40,010 nt of DNA, from NCBI GenBank assembly GCA_022579005.1, contig MU401750.1:1-40010 (forward strand). Direction: 5' to 3'. The stretch comes from Poronia punctata (lineage: Eukaryota > Ascomycota > Sordariomycetes > Xylariales > Xylariaceae). Positions 12,601 to 24,300 of the stretch are shown piece by piece (the stretch's first letter is position 1; the number at the start of each line of letters is the position of its first letter). Position numbers and translations under genes: made by a program. The notes beneath the pieces were generated by a model. It was not told the DNA's origin, made no database searches, and saw nothing but the letters and a program-made list of their open reading frames with translations.

Positions 12601-14535
12601 ACAGGCGCTTGGGATCCCTTTTCTGGATTCAAGGGTCCGTATTCAAAACGGGTACACAAATTCGAAATGGTATAGCAGTGTGACGAAAGGATCTCGAGTA
12701 CATTGGACACACATGTTTGCACAGTAACCATACCCACCAGCTTAGTACATTCCGGTACGGCCTTACCCACCTGGTATTCGTGCTGCGCCTAGCACTGCAA
12801 GTGACCAACAACGTGGGACAGTACCCGAGCCCCGCTTATTAATAAGGGCCTAGTTAGGTCTAGACTAGCAGCCTTTTCAAGACTTTCCCTCTCCGCTCCA
12901 TTTTCACCACACCTTTGCGAGTCTAACTTTATATGTGTACATCTAGGTATCTAACTTGGCTGTATTGCAGACCGCCTTCTTTTGAAATTTCTTTCGGTTG
13001 CGATAATGTGCTCGCCAAAAAAGAACCCTTGTTATTCTCATGGACTCTTTCGTCGGCGCATATAAACTTAACCGGGTCTCTTGCCGATACACTTGAGCCC
13101 GAGTATACAGGCAGGTAGATTGGAGATAATACCTTGGGTACAAGTAGGTACTCGGCCGCCTAGCTTGCGCTGTCACGTTTCAGGTGGTCTTTTAAGGCTT
13201 GAAAATAGCGTCTGACGGATACCAATAACACGGAAAACTGACTCTCCAGCCTTTTTCCTCGCATCGTATTTCCCCTATTATTGATAGGTCAACCGACTAA
13301 CCTACATGCCTATTTACCCGTTCAAAGTTCTTTGTCCTTCCTGTTGGAGAAGGGAGTGGGAAGGATAAAGGTAAAGAAAAGCCACTTCGCCGACTCCCTT
13401 AAACTTACCTCTTACTCACACATGGTATCTAGACATACCTATTCTACAGTGTGTCTGTCTATCTATCTGTCTGTCTATGCAGATTCTCAGCAACTCGTAC
13501 GTGGAAATTATACCCCACAGAAGAATACGAATGCTGGGTAAACACCACGAGAATATCCGTCGCCGGTCTTTTCTGCCACGTTCGCCAAGCTCAACTAGCC
13601 TCTCGCGGCTGCACAGGCAACGCATAGACTATCTAAACTTGAAACTCTCTGTACCTACCTACTAGGTATTTACATATCTCCCGGCACCGGCTTGGTATTA
13701 CCTACCTCATCGGCCGTCCGCCCAGGAAAGGATGCAAATCGTCGGCACACCTTCACATGTTACGATGATACCTAGGTTACTTTTCATCTTTTTCTCATCA
13801 TCGCATGCCCAACTCATCTCTTCCCCCTTGAGGGTAAATGCCGCGGTTTATTATGTCTATATGATTCGTCGGCGGAAAAACTGGGCGGGGCTTGATCAGA
13901 CGTCCAAGTCACTATTGGCTCACTGAACCTACCTCCTACCTATAATATGAAGTAGGACAGCCAGCCTAAACAAAGGGTAAGCAATTTCGTCAGCATGTTG
14001 TTGGGCTATCCAGCTCGGTAACACGGCCTCGAGGTCTTAAATTAACCAGTGGGCACTGTATCTCTGCTCATGGCACACACATTTGTTATATTGTATGATG
14101 GAGCAGGCTGTGAAAGTATAATGCCGGCATTTCTGGTGCAGGTATGTCGATGATGAATCGCCTACTGATTTTTAACCGGGAGGAAATCATATTTTCATTA
14201 CACAAGATATTGGAAAGAAATACAGATACTGCCAACGATACAAAAAACCAACTTACTAACCTTAGGTTTGCTCCGTTGAAGATGAGGAGTGAATGAGTAG
14301 GTGAGCTAGTGGGTGAGTAATACTTCGCATAAGAATAGATGCGAGTTATCCAGAGGCCGCAACACCCGCTTCGTTACTTATTCCGAGAAATATACCTATA
14401 TATTTTGACAGCTGGGGGTTTGGTTGGTCGAAAAATAGAAGAATATCTCATACACATACACTCCTGCGCTTTTCCCGACTCCGGACGTGTGTAGTTACAA
14501 CTTACAAACCTAGACGGACAGACAGATAGACACCC

Positions 14536-14610
<75 letters not shown>

Positions 14611-16438
14611 GTCTTTCTTGACTAGGTAGTCTAATTAGACAAACACAACAAAACAAACAAGTTAAAGGTATTGCGTACGAGACAAAAAAAAAAGGCCTAA
14701 CAAAGACAAATATGAATTCAGTCCGAGACATGTTTTTCCAAAAAAGTACGAAGTATGGCCGAGGTCAAAAGGGGGGGGGGATGGATTAGAGACAAGACAC
14801 CTAGATGCGATTATGGCATGGCACCGCGTCGACTCGGCGAGTAGTATGTAATTATGTATTTGTTCTATCCGGGGGGAGCTTTACTTTGAAAGATGAAGTA
14901 TGGGGAAACGTACAAAACACCAACAAATCTCCCAGCGTCACAAACGAAACAAACAAGGCTACGGCAATAAACACAGGCACTTTAGATCAGACAGGTAAGA
15001 TATGGACATATACAGGTAATACAGCTTAGGCATTTGCAGGAGAGTAAAAGACCAGCAAAGCAGAATAATAGTGGTCGTAAATCGAATATAAAAACCCTAT
15101 ACAACAAGACGTGGCAACAAAAGCAGAGTGAGGATTCGTTTGACCTTCCTCATACCCGCATTTTCAAGACCGTGAGACCTTTTTTTTTTTTTTTTGTATA
15201 ATGGCATGTTTCCCGGATGCGGATCGAAGCAGACCGTCTAAAAACCCTTCCTTATAAATATGAATGCGGTAGGTATGAAAACCTAATAAGAAATGAATAT
15301 CAAGTAGGAAAAAGTAAAACGCGCCATCATTTCGGCCACAGAAATGTGCAACTGAGAAACAGATGAATCGAAAGCATGGCTGATTGTTTTCCTTCTCCAC
15401 CGCTCCGAGTTCCCACAAGTGAGAACAAGCCCCTAGCTGGAATACCGACATGACACGCCATTGAAAAAACAGCATTCAAAGCTACTCATCTCAACGGCGC
15501 TTGAAAGCGAACAAGATGCCTCGTGTATCTTTCCACATTGGCCTGCCAGACGGCGCTCGGCAAGTAAATCCAGTCTTCGGACCCGGCCGCAACCCGTCCT
15601 ATACCGAACCCTTCCTCGTCACACCCATATTCGCTTTACCGCGTCGGGAAAATAACATAATCCAGAGGCCGAAGCACTGATGTGGTGCCGAGCCGATCCC
15701 TCTTCGAACTCGATCCCTCCGAGTCGTCCTAGTTGCTTGCCGGTGTAGAAGATAAAAGGCCACCGCTGTGTGAGGCTGGAGAGCCCGAGGAGAATCGAGG
15801 CCATCCTAGTCGTATCCCATTTTCGCCGAATATGAATGTCCCTTGCAGATATAAAAAAAAGTTATCTTTCATCCAGTCCCTTCCTGCCGAACCTGCATAG
15901 TCTCGGTTGCCATTGATGGTGTGTCGTAAATATTGGAGACCCCCATTCGATAGTGAAGAACCCCTTTCCATGCTCCATGCGGATGCCAGTAATCCTAGCC
16001 GAACAACGCCGATGGGACAATGGCCATGATGTATGAGGTATAACTCCCTTCCGTGAGGATTCAAACTCCAGAATAGTGCGCTAAGAACCGGAGAATAATC
16101 GCTGCCCTGCCGTAATGGTGCAAAATGAACAACCCTGTCGCTAATTCCATGCCACCTGATCAACAACCCGAAACGAAGAAAAACACCGGTGAATGCCGAG
16201 GTAAACGCGTCGTGGTCCAGACAAAAACAACCCATAAACGCCCCACCCGTTGCATTAGATTTTCTTCAAAAGCCAGTGACGCTGAACCCATAAACAGTAA
16301 AGACAACAACGGCATAGCAAGCGCCTGCGGGGACGTACCAAGAAGTCGATATCAACAAACAAGTCATTCCAAATCGTCCAACCCGCTCGACGCCCCATGT
16401 CCAGCGGTGGACGACACTGTCGGCTTGCCTCAAAAGTC
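9700..16438. other. 6.7-kb intergenic region, RSR1 promoter side to scw1 3' side
   Basis: Flanked by RSR1 (starting at 9699, minus) and scw1 (ending at 16439, minus), so it should hold the RSR1 promoter at its left end and the scw1 3' UTR at its right end. I read it on both strands and found no frame with a recognisable domain. The longest ATG frames, 147-168 codons at 10189-10632, 11664-12110 and 15729-16235 (all minus), look like chance frames. There is a (CTTT)n microsatellite at 14536-14610, a T-run at 15180-15196 and many AGGTAGG/CCTACCT motifs (for example 11772-11785 and 13650-13662). No tRNA or 5S rRNA was recognised. Confidence 0.55.
14536..14610. repeat. (CTTT)n microsatellite, about 19 units
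   Basis: An uninterrupted run of CTTT units about 75 bp long, followed by an imperfect tail (GTCTTTCTTG). On the minus strand it reads as GAAA repeats and creates a meaningless Lys/Glu/Arg open frame. It lies in the non-coding stretch between RSR1 and scw1. The strict purine/pyrimidine asymmetry could favour triplex structure, and length variation between isolates is expected. Confidence 0.95.
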
Positions 16439-18394
16439 TTAACGGCCATTATGGCCATTGTGGTAAGGCGGGCCGTTACTGCCGTTATTGTAAGGCAGGC
16501 CATTGTTACCATTGTTGTAAGCCGGGTTAAATATACGGTTCTGGTCGCCATTGGACGAGGTGCCAGGGAGCTCTGGTGAACCGTCTTGAGAACCATGAAA
16601 GGCGCCTTCATACGGGCCATCGTGCGTGCCATTCTGAAATCCATTCTGAGGACCACCCATAGAACCGTTGTGGACGCCGTTGTGTGCACCACTATAAGCA
16701 CCATTGGGCGAAGCGTTATAAGCACCGTTGTGAGTGCCATTGTAGGCACCATTATAAGCGCCATTGTATGGAACTTGAGGATTGTTCCAGACGTGGGGGT
16801 TGTTGCCCGAGTACCCCGGAGGCGTGTTGACGCCATTTGTCGTCATTGGTGGCCGGCCATGACCGGCGAAGGTGCCGCGGTTCAGCCCCGGCGGTGCAGA
16901 AAGACCTGGTGGTGGCCCGTTTGCAATTGGGTATCCGTAAGCTGGGTTCGCCAATACACCGTTCATGTTGGCCATCGCACCATTCGCGGGCGGGCCGGTG
17001 TTTTGATTGTTACGGACTCCGAGTGGGTTCTTGGAGAAGCTGAGCCGAATACCTCCCTTGGTACTGTTATGAAGAACCTGTCCGTAAAGCTCGTGGAGGG
17101 CTCGGGTGGCGTGGCTGACGTCCTCAAACTCCACAAAGCACATGGGACCGTTTTGCTTGGTACGGAAACACAAACGCTTGTAGCCCCGCGCTTTGGAGAA
17201 CACGGCCTTGAGCTCCTCCTCGGACGTATCGATAGGCAAGTTCCCGACATAGAGCGTGTTACAAGGCGGATTTTGGTCCGCGGGGTTGGCGGGTGGGAGA
17301 TTTTGGCGGTAAGGCCCCTGCGGGTATGGTGTATTATTGCTGGGCGACATGCTGATACCTGGGTAAGGGGCAGGGCCCACCACAGAGGTGCCGGTGGTGT
17401 CCAAGTTAAGCGGCTGCATGTTGTTTACGCGCGAAGGGATTTGTGGTGCGGTGGCACGCCGCTGTGGTGTTGCTCCATTTTCCCCGAAGCTGACGATCTC
17501 GTTCAAGATCTGGGGTGTGTCGTCATCACCAGCTGTGTCGTGGATGAGACTCTTGCCCGAGGCGTGGGCGCGATTCGGTAGGTGACCGCCGATCGGGGAT
17601 GTTGGCGAGAAGATGTACTGATACGCCGCTTCGGGCAAAACATTTCCAGCCTGGGGTATATTGGCGCGATCGAATGCTTTATAAGCTTTGTGGCCAAACT
17701 GAGGCGGCGCACGTGCAGTAGTGGTCGGTGAGGGGAGGAAAGTAGAACCGCTGTTCTGAGTTGGGCTTGCAGCCTCTGCTGGATATCGCCCGCTAGTGGT
17801 CGACTCTCCGGATATGATCTCAACTCTTAGCTTAGCATCGTGGACGACTTTCCCACCGAGCTTTTCTTTGGCGTTGCGCGCGCCAGCCAAAGTATTAAAC
17901 GTGACTCGAGCGGCGCTATAGTTTGGACCCTCGGGCTCAGGGGGCAGGATGCGGAAGCTAGCAACCTCTTGAGAAAATAGAAGCAGTAATCGTACTTGGC
18001 TTTCATCAAAATCAGCCGGCAAGCTGTGAATCATGATATCGCACCCCGAGGTGGCTTCGGACGAATATGCCGTAGGCGCCATTGGGGTGGATGACGAATA
18101 TAAAGACGATGATAGGTTCGTAGACCGGTCCGACTGCGACCGCGACTGCTCAGAATTGCCGGGTTGTACTGGCGCCGTCGGACTGGATGACGGGTAGAAA
18201 GAAGACGAGGCCGAGTTCGTTGGCCAATCCGACTGCGATCGCGCCTGCACAGAATTGCCCAATTGTCCTATTGACAACGTGGAGTCCGGACTGAAAGCGG
18301 AACTAAATGGATCGATCGACGGCAAATGATAATACGCTGATTTGGAAGACATATAAGATGGAACACCAAATTGAAGCGCTATGTCTACGTTCAT
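16439..18394 (-). CDS. scw1: Scw1/Whi3-family RNA-binding protein with two RRMs
   Basis: Single exon, 651 residues from the ATG at 18394 (MNVDIALQF). The same frame stays open upstream with no ATG, so an upstream non-AUG start or exon cannot be excluded. A divergent first RRM spans about residues 118-196 (DIMIHSLP ... LRVEI). The well-conserved second RRM spans about 380-454 with RNP2 LYVGNL and RNP1 GPMCFVEF, followed by the family's LSFSKNPLG. The N-terminus is Ser/Pro-rich with an internal duplication of a GNS(V/E)Q(A/S)RSQSD block. The tail beyond about 460 is low complexity, with many NGAY/NGAH-type units. S. pombe Scw1 negatively regulates cell-wall integrity and septation, and S. cerevisiae Whi3 binds G1-cyclin and other mRNAs. 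The role here is by homology. The low-complexity ends suggest condensate formation (inference). Confidence 0.9.
   Translation of the reverse strand: MNVDIALQFGVPSYMSSKSAYYHLPSIDPFSSAFSPDSTLSIGQLGNSVQARSQSDWPTNSASSSFYPSSSPTAPVQPGNSEQSRSQSDRSTNLSSSLYSSSTPMAPTAYSSEATSGCDIMIHSLPADFDESQVRLLLLFSQEVASFRILPPEPEGPNYSAARVTFNTLAGARNAKEKLGGKVVHDAKLRVEIISGESTTSGRYPAEAASPTQNSGSTFLPSPTTTARAPPQFGHKAYKAFDRANIPQAGNVLPEAAYQYIFSPTSPIGGHLPNRAHASGKSLIHDTAGDDDTPQILNEIVSFGENGATPQRRATAPQIPSRVNNMQPLNLDTTGTSVVGPAPYPGISMSPSNNTPYPQGPYRQNLPPANPADQNPPCNTLYVGNLPIDTSEEELKAVFSKARGYKRLCFRTKQNGPMCFVEFEDVSHATRALHELYGQVLHNSTKGGIRLSFSKNPLGVRNNQNTGPPANGAMANMNGVLANPAYGYPIANGPPPGLSAPPGLNRGTFAGHGRPPMTTNGVNTPPGYSGNNPHVWNNPQVPYNGAYNGAYNGTHNGAYNASPNGAYSGAHNGVHNGSMGGPQNGFQNGTHDGPYEGAFHGSQDGSPELPGTSSNGDQNRIFNPAYNNGNNGLPYNNGSNGPPYHNGHNGR
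16600..16780 (-). repeat. Asn-Gly-rich minisatellite inside scw1
   Basis: The 3' part of the scw1 coding region has reiterated 12-15-nt units encoding [16 protein letters not shown] and related tetrapeptides. It shows on the plus strand as repeated CCATTRTANGC-like words between about 16670 and 16770. All units keep the reading frame. The expansion probably arose by replication slippage. Copy number is likely to vary between strains. Confidence 0.75.
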
Positions 18395-21300
18395 TCTTGG
18401 GAACGTGTGCACGCCAATACCCGAAAGTCTCGGGAGTTGTCGAGGTTGGCGACGGCGTTGGCCGATTCCAACGGTCGGAAATTGACGACGAATAAGAACG
18501 GGACGAACGCGACGAGAGCTGCGCCTTCAATAGACAATGCGAGAGATGAATAAGCCGGTATCGATTTAAATTCGGGCGCGTGCTTGACAATCGCGACCCA
18601 ATGCGCAGTGCAGGCAAGTTGCGTAATGTACTGGAGAGGAAACTGAGTTGGGAATGCGCCGCGCTGATGGGTAGCGCAGTAGGTTAGGTAGGTCTAGCGC
18701 AGGCCCAAAGCACAAGTTTAGTCGATTGTTTCGGGCAAACAGTCTGGGGGACACCGTGCCGCACAGTATGCTGATGGGTGAGTAAAGTGGTAGGCTCTAT
18801 CCAGTCACCCTAGTCTGATAGCTTTTCAAGGATCGACTGCGCTGGTTCCTGAGCGACCGCGCGCGACCGGGGGAAAACTGGAGAATTGTGGTGACGATGG
18901 CTTGGGAGGAGTGGGTGGGTGGGTGGTGTGGGCGCGCATGCGCGTGCGTGTGCGTGTACGCTTGCGTAAGGGGAATTAAGACAAGACGGTGGTCGGAGGA
19001 GGAATGCAGGAGTGGCAGACACTCGGCAGAGCCACTCTCGGACAACGAAAACTATCTTGCAATAAGAGTCTCGCCCGTCAGAGAATGGTGCGAATTGAGA
19101 ATATTGGAGGAATGCCTGATTAGCAGACTACCTAAGGTAGGTTAAGAACGAAAACTTGGGGGAGAGTGATTTTGGGGAAGAATAGCAGTTTGTCCACTCG
19201 TACTCGTAGGTAGGTGGGCTTGGTTATGTGGTGCGGCTTAATCAGGCTTAGTGTACCTGCCGCCTTTGCACAGTCTTAACCTAGCTCATGGTACCATGTA
19301 GAACCAGATATACATACAAGCCAAGAGCCGTACACTTTATGCTATGTACCTTACTTCTTACAAGTAGGTAGTTTTTATAAGGAAAAGAAATATGTTAGTA
19401 CAGAAAAAGAACAAGCCTGAGATTTCCTATGAATTAATGATTGGGGTTTTTATTAAGCATTATAAACAGATATTGTATTACAATTGTCAAGTTCGAAGCT
19501 AAATCTAAGAGTATGTGTTGTTAAACTTGGGTAATGATTTGCCTGGCACTACACATACATTATGTAACATATAGGTACATACCTACTACTGTGTTATCAG
19601 GTCCCGGGGGAACATTGTTTTTTACAATCTGGGACTGGACTACTGTTCAGTGTGCCGTAACGTGCAAGTCTGCTATAAATCCACAGGCATAGATAACCGC
19701 GCCTACTCATAATAAACGTAGACGTATGTAAAATGCGGCTATATATGTGCATTGAAAGCTAATTGTTATTGTTGTAGGTTTAGGTCTAGTACTAAGTAGT
19801 TCCCAAAATCCGGAACAATCAATCATATGTTATGGTTAGAAGTTCGAACTTTTAGTAATTGCTCTTCCTATACCAGAATATAGAATATCCTCAACAAGAA
19901 CGTAACCTAAGGTAGTCAGTAATACAGCCTAGGCAGAGGCATCAACGGCCGTAGCACTTGATACGCCATTCTTGACGTGTTATAACCAGCTGATATCATA
20001 GCTTCAGGATTGGCCACACAGATCTGTTGGTCTAATCAGAGAGAAGTCTTCCCAAGGTAAGTGTTCATCAAGTCTTGGAAATAGGGAAGCGCGTGTACCT
20101 TGCCAACAACCGCCTCTGCACTATCGTATACCTTCTTTTAGGACTGTCTGCGAGCTTTCCGGCCCATATACAGTTCGCAGGGGCAGCGATATTAGCCGCC
20201 AGCTATCATACAGCTAAGCGCAAGAGAAACGCAAACAAGACAAAACCGCTTATAGTTGTGTTACATCCCGGCGTTAAAGATAACTTTATAATAGATAATC
20301 CGTGCCACCATGTGTACTATGTAATGTATGAAACGCAATAGGCCGCAATTATGCAAGGTTACGACCACCGGGGAATATATTCTCAGCCTTGCCTAGGTTA
20401 GTGAAATGCCGACTGACGGGTTCGTCTTCTGGACGGACCATGCAGCTCGCCTCCCAGTGGCTCGAGATCTCCCCGGGGCGCGCATGCCCGTTTTCCTTTC
20501 CCTACGAGTAGGTCTAGATTATCGTACCACCTACACGGTAGACTAGCAGATCGTGTAGGCTTTCTGGTACTCTCGATGCGTACTGTAGACGAGACCCGGC
20601 TCAACACCACGTGCGTGGCTTAGGAGACATAGTAGTACATACGGTACATTTACCCAAATACCGTGTAAGTACCTGGGCGTCGAACTCATGTAACTTCTGT
20701 AAGTGCCAAATCCGGTATCTCTTGTCAGAGAGGGCTAGATCGTGGCCTCCCTACGCTTGCCAGGAACCAGGCTGCTAGAGGCGCCGCTAAAGAAAAACTA
20801 AGAGACTTTTGGAAAAGAACTGGAGAGTTTCTGACAGCCTAGGCCACACCAAGACGATTCCGGGTTTTAGGGCCAGACGCAGGACACGCCAACCTAGAAC
20901 TAAGGCGGTATAGGGGAGAAAGTAGTACGGAGTAGCTGAGAAAGTACTCTGACAGTAGCTTGGTCAATCTGCAGCACTACCTGAGCTAATTCCTGACGTA
21001 GGGCAGAATGGGGATAGAATACCGGCGCGGCGGTATCAAAGTCACGGTATCATCGTAAGGTAGGTAGATAGTCGGTATATGATCGACAAAAGAATGCCAA
21101 CACGGTCGAGATAACATCTTTTCTCGAGACTCGTTCTCCTTTACTTTATTCCTTTCTCTTTCTATGTGCCGACGTTAGCCGCGCCATGCGAACGTCCGTT
21201 GACATTTCTGAGTGGGTTTCCAGGGAAGAAAGCGGGCCTAAATGGCGCAAACTTTATCCCTCTTCGTCACGTATTGGGTCTCACGCCCGACTGATGAGAA

Positions 21301-24300
21301 AAAGGAGAAAAAAAGCAAATAGAAAGTGTGGCGCTCTCATCTCCTCGGAGACCGGGTCTGATTGGACAGGCCCGCGCGCTCGTTGTCGATCTGGAAGGAT
21401 TCTTGACACCTCGGGTCTCAGAGACACCGGAGAATTGCGGTGAAACGACGTGGGGGGAAGAGAGCTGGCGACAATCAAGCCTTATTATCAATGAGATAGG
21501 TCACATTAAAGCACAGAGAGCAGATGAGGGAGAAAGGGGGAACCTCGTATGGTCTGCGCCGCCTTCCCTCCACCTACGTGTACGAGTAGGTATTGTACGT
21601 AACGACCACCGGCATATTGTACTGTATTGTTCCAGTACCTACCTGGATAGTATGAAAATCCGTACATCTCGGGCTAGAATGATCTCGCTCAGGTCAATCT
21701 TGCATTTACTTCACATCCACAGTATATACGATAGGCATGCGTGTCCCGTGTGTGGAGAGGGCAAATCATGTACGTAAATGGTAAGGAGGGCACCGAGCGC
21801 TTGGACAAGCAGCAGGACACGTGAGCTAAGTAAGCACTTAACTTTTAAGTAATTAATTTGGTGGCTCCTGCAGAACTTGTCCCGTGCCGTTCGTAGTGAT
21901 AAAAGAGCAAACTTTGCCCGTGAAGGCTTTTATAGGCAAGAAACTTGATGAAGGCTAGTGGTGATGCCTACGAGTCTTTTGCTAGACACCTCAGTCCCAT
22001 GTACCGCGCACCATGTTCTTGTCCCATACGCTTCTAACCTTAGGGCAGTTGCATAAGGTAGCTTCCATTGCTCCTACAAGTTGGTCCTATTGCAGGTGTA
22101 CATAAGGGAAGTCGCTATACCTTTAATATTAAAAGTTTTGAAGTGCACTTGCTCCAGAACATAGGAAGGTGCCTGTTCATTGCGACGTCCGTCTTAAACC
22201 CGGGTGGACACCACTGACCAGTCAGTTTAAAGCCTGGCAGACCAAGGTTAGGACCATGTCTGCGTCGTATCCAAATATTTCTCAACCCTACCGGCTCCCA
22301 GTACCTAAGGTACCTAGCACCTTTTGGTGTGGGTGGTGTTGCGAAGTGTAGCGTGCCTTCGGACATGCCAGGGCTATTGCAAGGTTTGCCTGACCAATGG
22401 GAGTAGAGGAGGGTACAAGATAGGAGGAAGCGCTGCTCAGTTACCACATGCGCCAACGAGATTTAATATATTTCTCGTAGAACAGCCATTTTGGTTCGTG
22501 GGTACCGGTAGGTACTTACCTAAGCAGGTAAGTAGGTATCCTGTGTATGCTTTCACTTGTACAGCAAGGAGCTTAAGTTGTCAAAGCCAGATCTTGTCCG
22601 TCCACAACACCTTTGATATTGACTGGTTTATAATTATTTCATAGGCCGAATACGTGTACCGACTGACGCTGCTTCTGAGGATCAAACCCGCCCATTTGGC
22701 TCCTAATACCTTCAGCGGAGAAGCTGATGGGCTGAAAATGTTACAAATCTCGGCAACGATGCTGATGAAAACGGTAGACGACATCAGTTGCCGGGGCAAA
22801 TGATATTAAGTGCATGGTAGGCGGCTTGGTCAGCGCTCGGAAGCTCTGCCGGCGTATAATTTCGTGGCTTGGAAGGTATCAACGAGTAATCTAGTGCTTA
22901 CGACAAGGCGCGTGCGCGAATCGGGTGCGATTCCCCCGTCCCATGTCTCAAATGTCTTTTCCAGACGGTCTCCGACACCTACCTACCATGTATACTATAT
23001 TGTGCTGACAATATCGACAGGCCTACGAGTACATGTAGGTACAGGTGGGTGTCTGTCTTCTACATAGGTTTTCGGCACCGCTTGAGGCGGAGGATTGGAC
23101 CCAGCTGCGCTTTGTGACTACTGTCTAGGGGAAGACAACATCATGCTGTGTTACCACCTGTGAGGTGAAGCAAGGACAATGGGTAAGATATGCAGGGTAA
23201 GAGACCAAGGAGATGCGCTGCTGAAACAGATCAAAGGCAATGTATATTAATATCCAAGCACACCTCTCGGCTCGTGTCGTACCTAGTCCTTCCTGGACAG
23301 GCATGTAGAAGCGTATCGATGCTTCTGTGGTTTCAACCTACCACACCGGCATGGCACGGTAGCGACAGACGTACTTCAGAGCCGGGCTCGGCAAGGAGGT
23401 CAGTAGGTAGACGCATGTTGGCCTGAGCCTTGGTTAATACTTGGCGGCATCATATCGTATTTAAAAGCGCGTTCCTGCCACTCTTTCCCCTCCCATCAAG
23501 ATGTTCGAACCATTACTTATACTTGGCATACACTACGTTGATTTCGAGCCAGTGCGTTACAACTTTTATCGATCCTCCTATATAGACACAGATAAGCTAG
23601 GGATAATGCTAACCTAACATTTGAGATGCCTCTACGTACACAACTAGACTGCCACTGTTATCATAGACACTAAAATGGATTTAAACTAGGAGGATTTAAG
23701 ATGTGTTGCCTTTTGGCTGCGTGTACTGCCAGTGGCCACCAACTTTACATACCCTTGCAGCTGGCTCTGGCCAATTCCCACCTTCGTGCAGCATGAATCC
23801 TACACACATCTGCACGCTAAACCGGCTCAGATATATCTACTGTAGGTACCTGCTCAGTACAGCAAATACCTAGGTTGAGTCTAGACCAGCAGGGCTCTGC
23901 TAAAGATGGTCTACCAACATGTTGTTGACATGGTATATGTGAAGCTTGTGTAGGTGGAATGAATGAGGCCTAGAAAGGTAACTATCAAGCAGAAGGAGAT
24001 AGGTTTACCGGCACTGTAAGTCAAAATTTCTCAGTACGAGTACGAGTAGAGGGGGTTCAGAAATTCTGTTCTTATACTCGAAACTTGGTAACCTAATGAT
24101 GTAAGACCTAAGTATGGACATGTGATAAATGATTGATCAAGATCTCTTGGGACTATGTACCTACTCGTATGTATTGATATCTCTTACCAATTGTCCGTGA
24201 TTGTATCTGGGGAGTCGTACATTAGCTCGCATAGCATATGCCAGATCTCTTATTCATGTAATCAATCGATCCTACAAGTACACGAGTTCTGGTATAAAAC

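Noticed and set aside
14510..14731. A Lys/Glu/Arg-repeat protein frame
   Set aside because: It is simply the translation of the (CTTT)n microsatellite on the other strand.
15729..16235. A 168-codon minus-strand frame just downstream of scw1
   Set aside because: No recognisable motif, and it lies where the scw1 3' UTR is expected; the frame is probably chance.
16586..17581. A 331-codon plus-strand open frame opposite scw1
   Set aside because: It is antisense to a clear RRM protein, its Val/Arg-rich composition mirrors the scw1 codons, and no domain is visible.
20075..20341. An 88-codon plus-strand frame considered as a transposon or gene remnant
   Set aside because: I could match it to no family and found no extension by splicing or frameshift on either side.
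22505..22535. Inverted repeat around TACTTACCTAAGCAGGTAAGTA
   Set aside because: It is short and imperfect, and made of the common CTTACCT/AGGTAAG words that pair by chance throughout the spacers.
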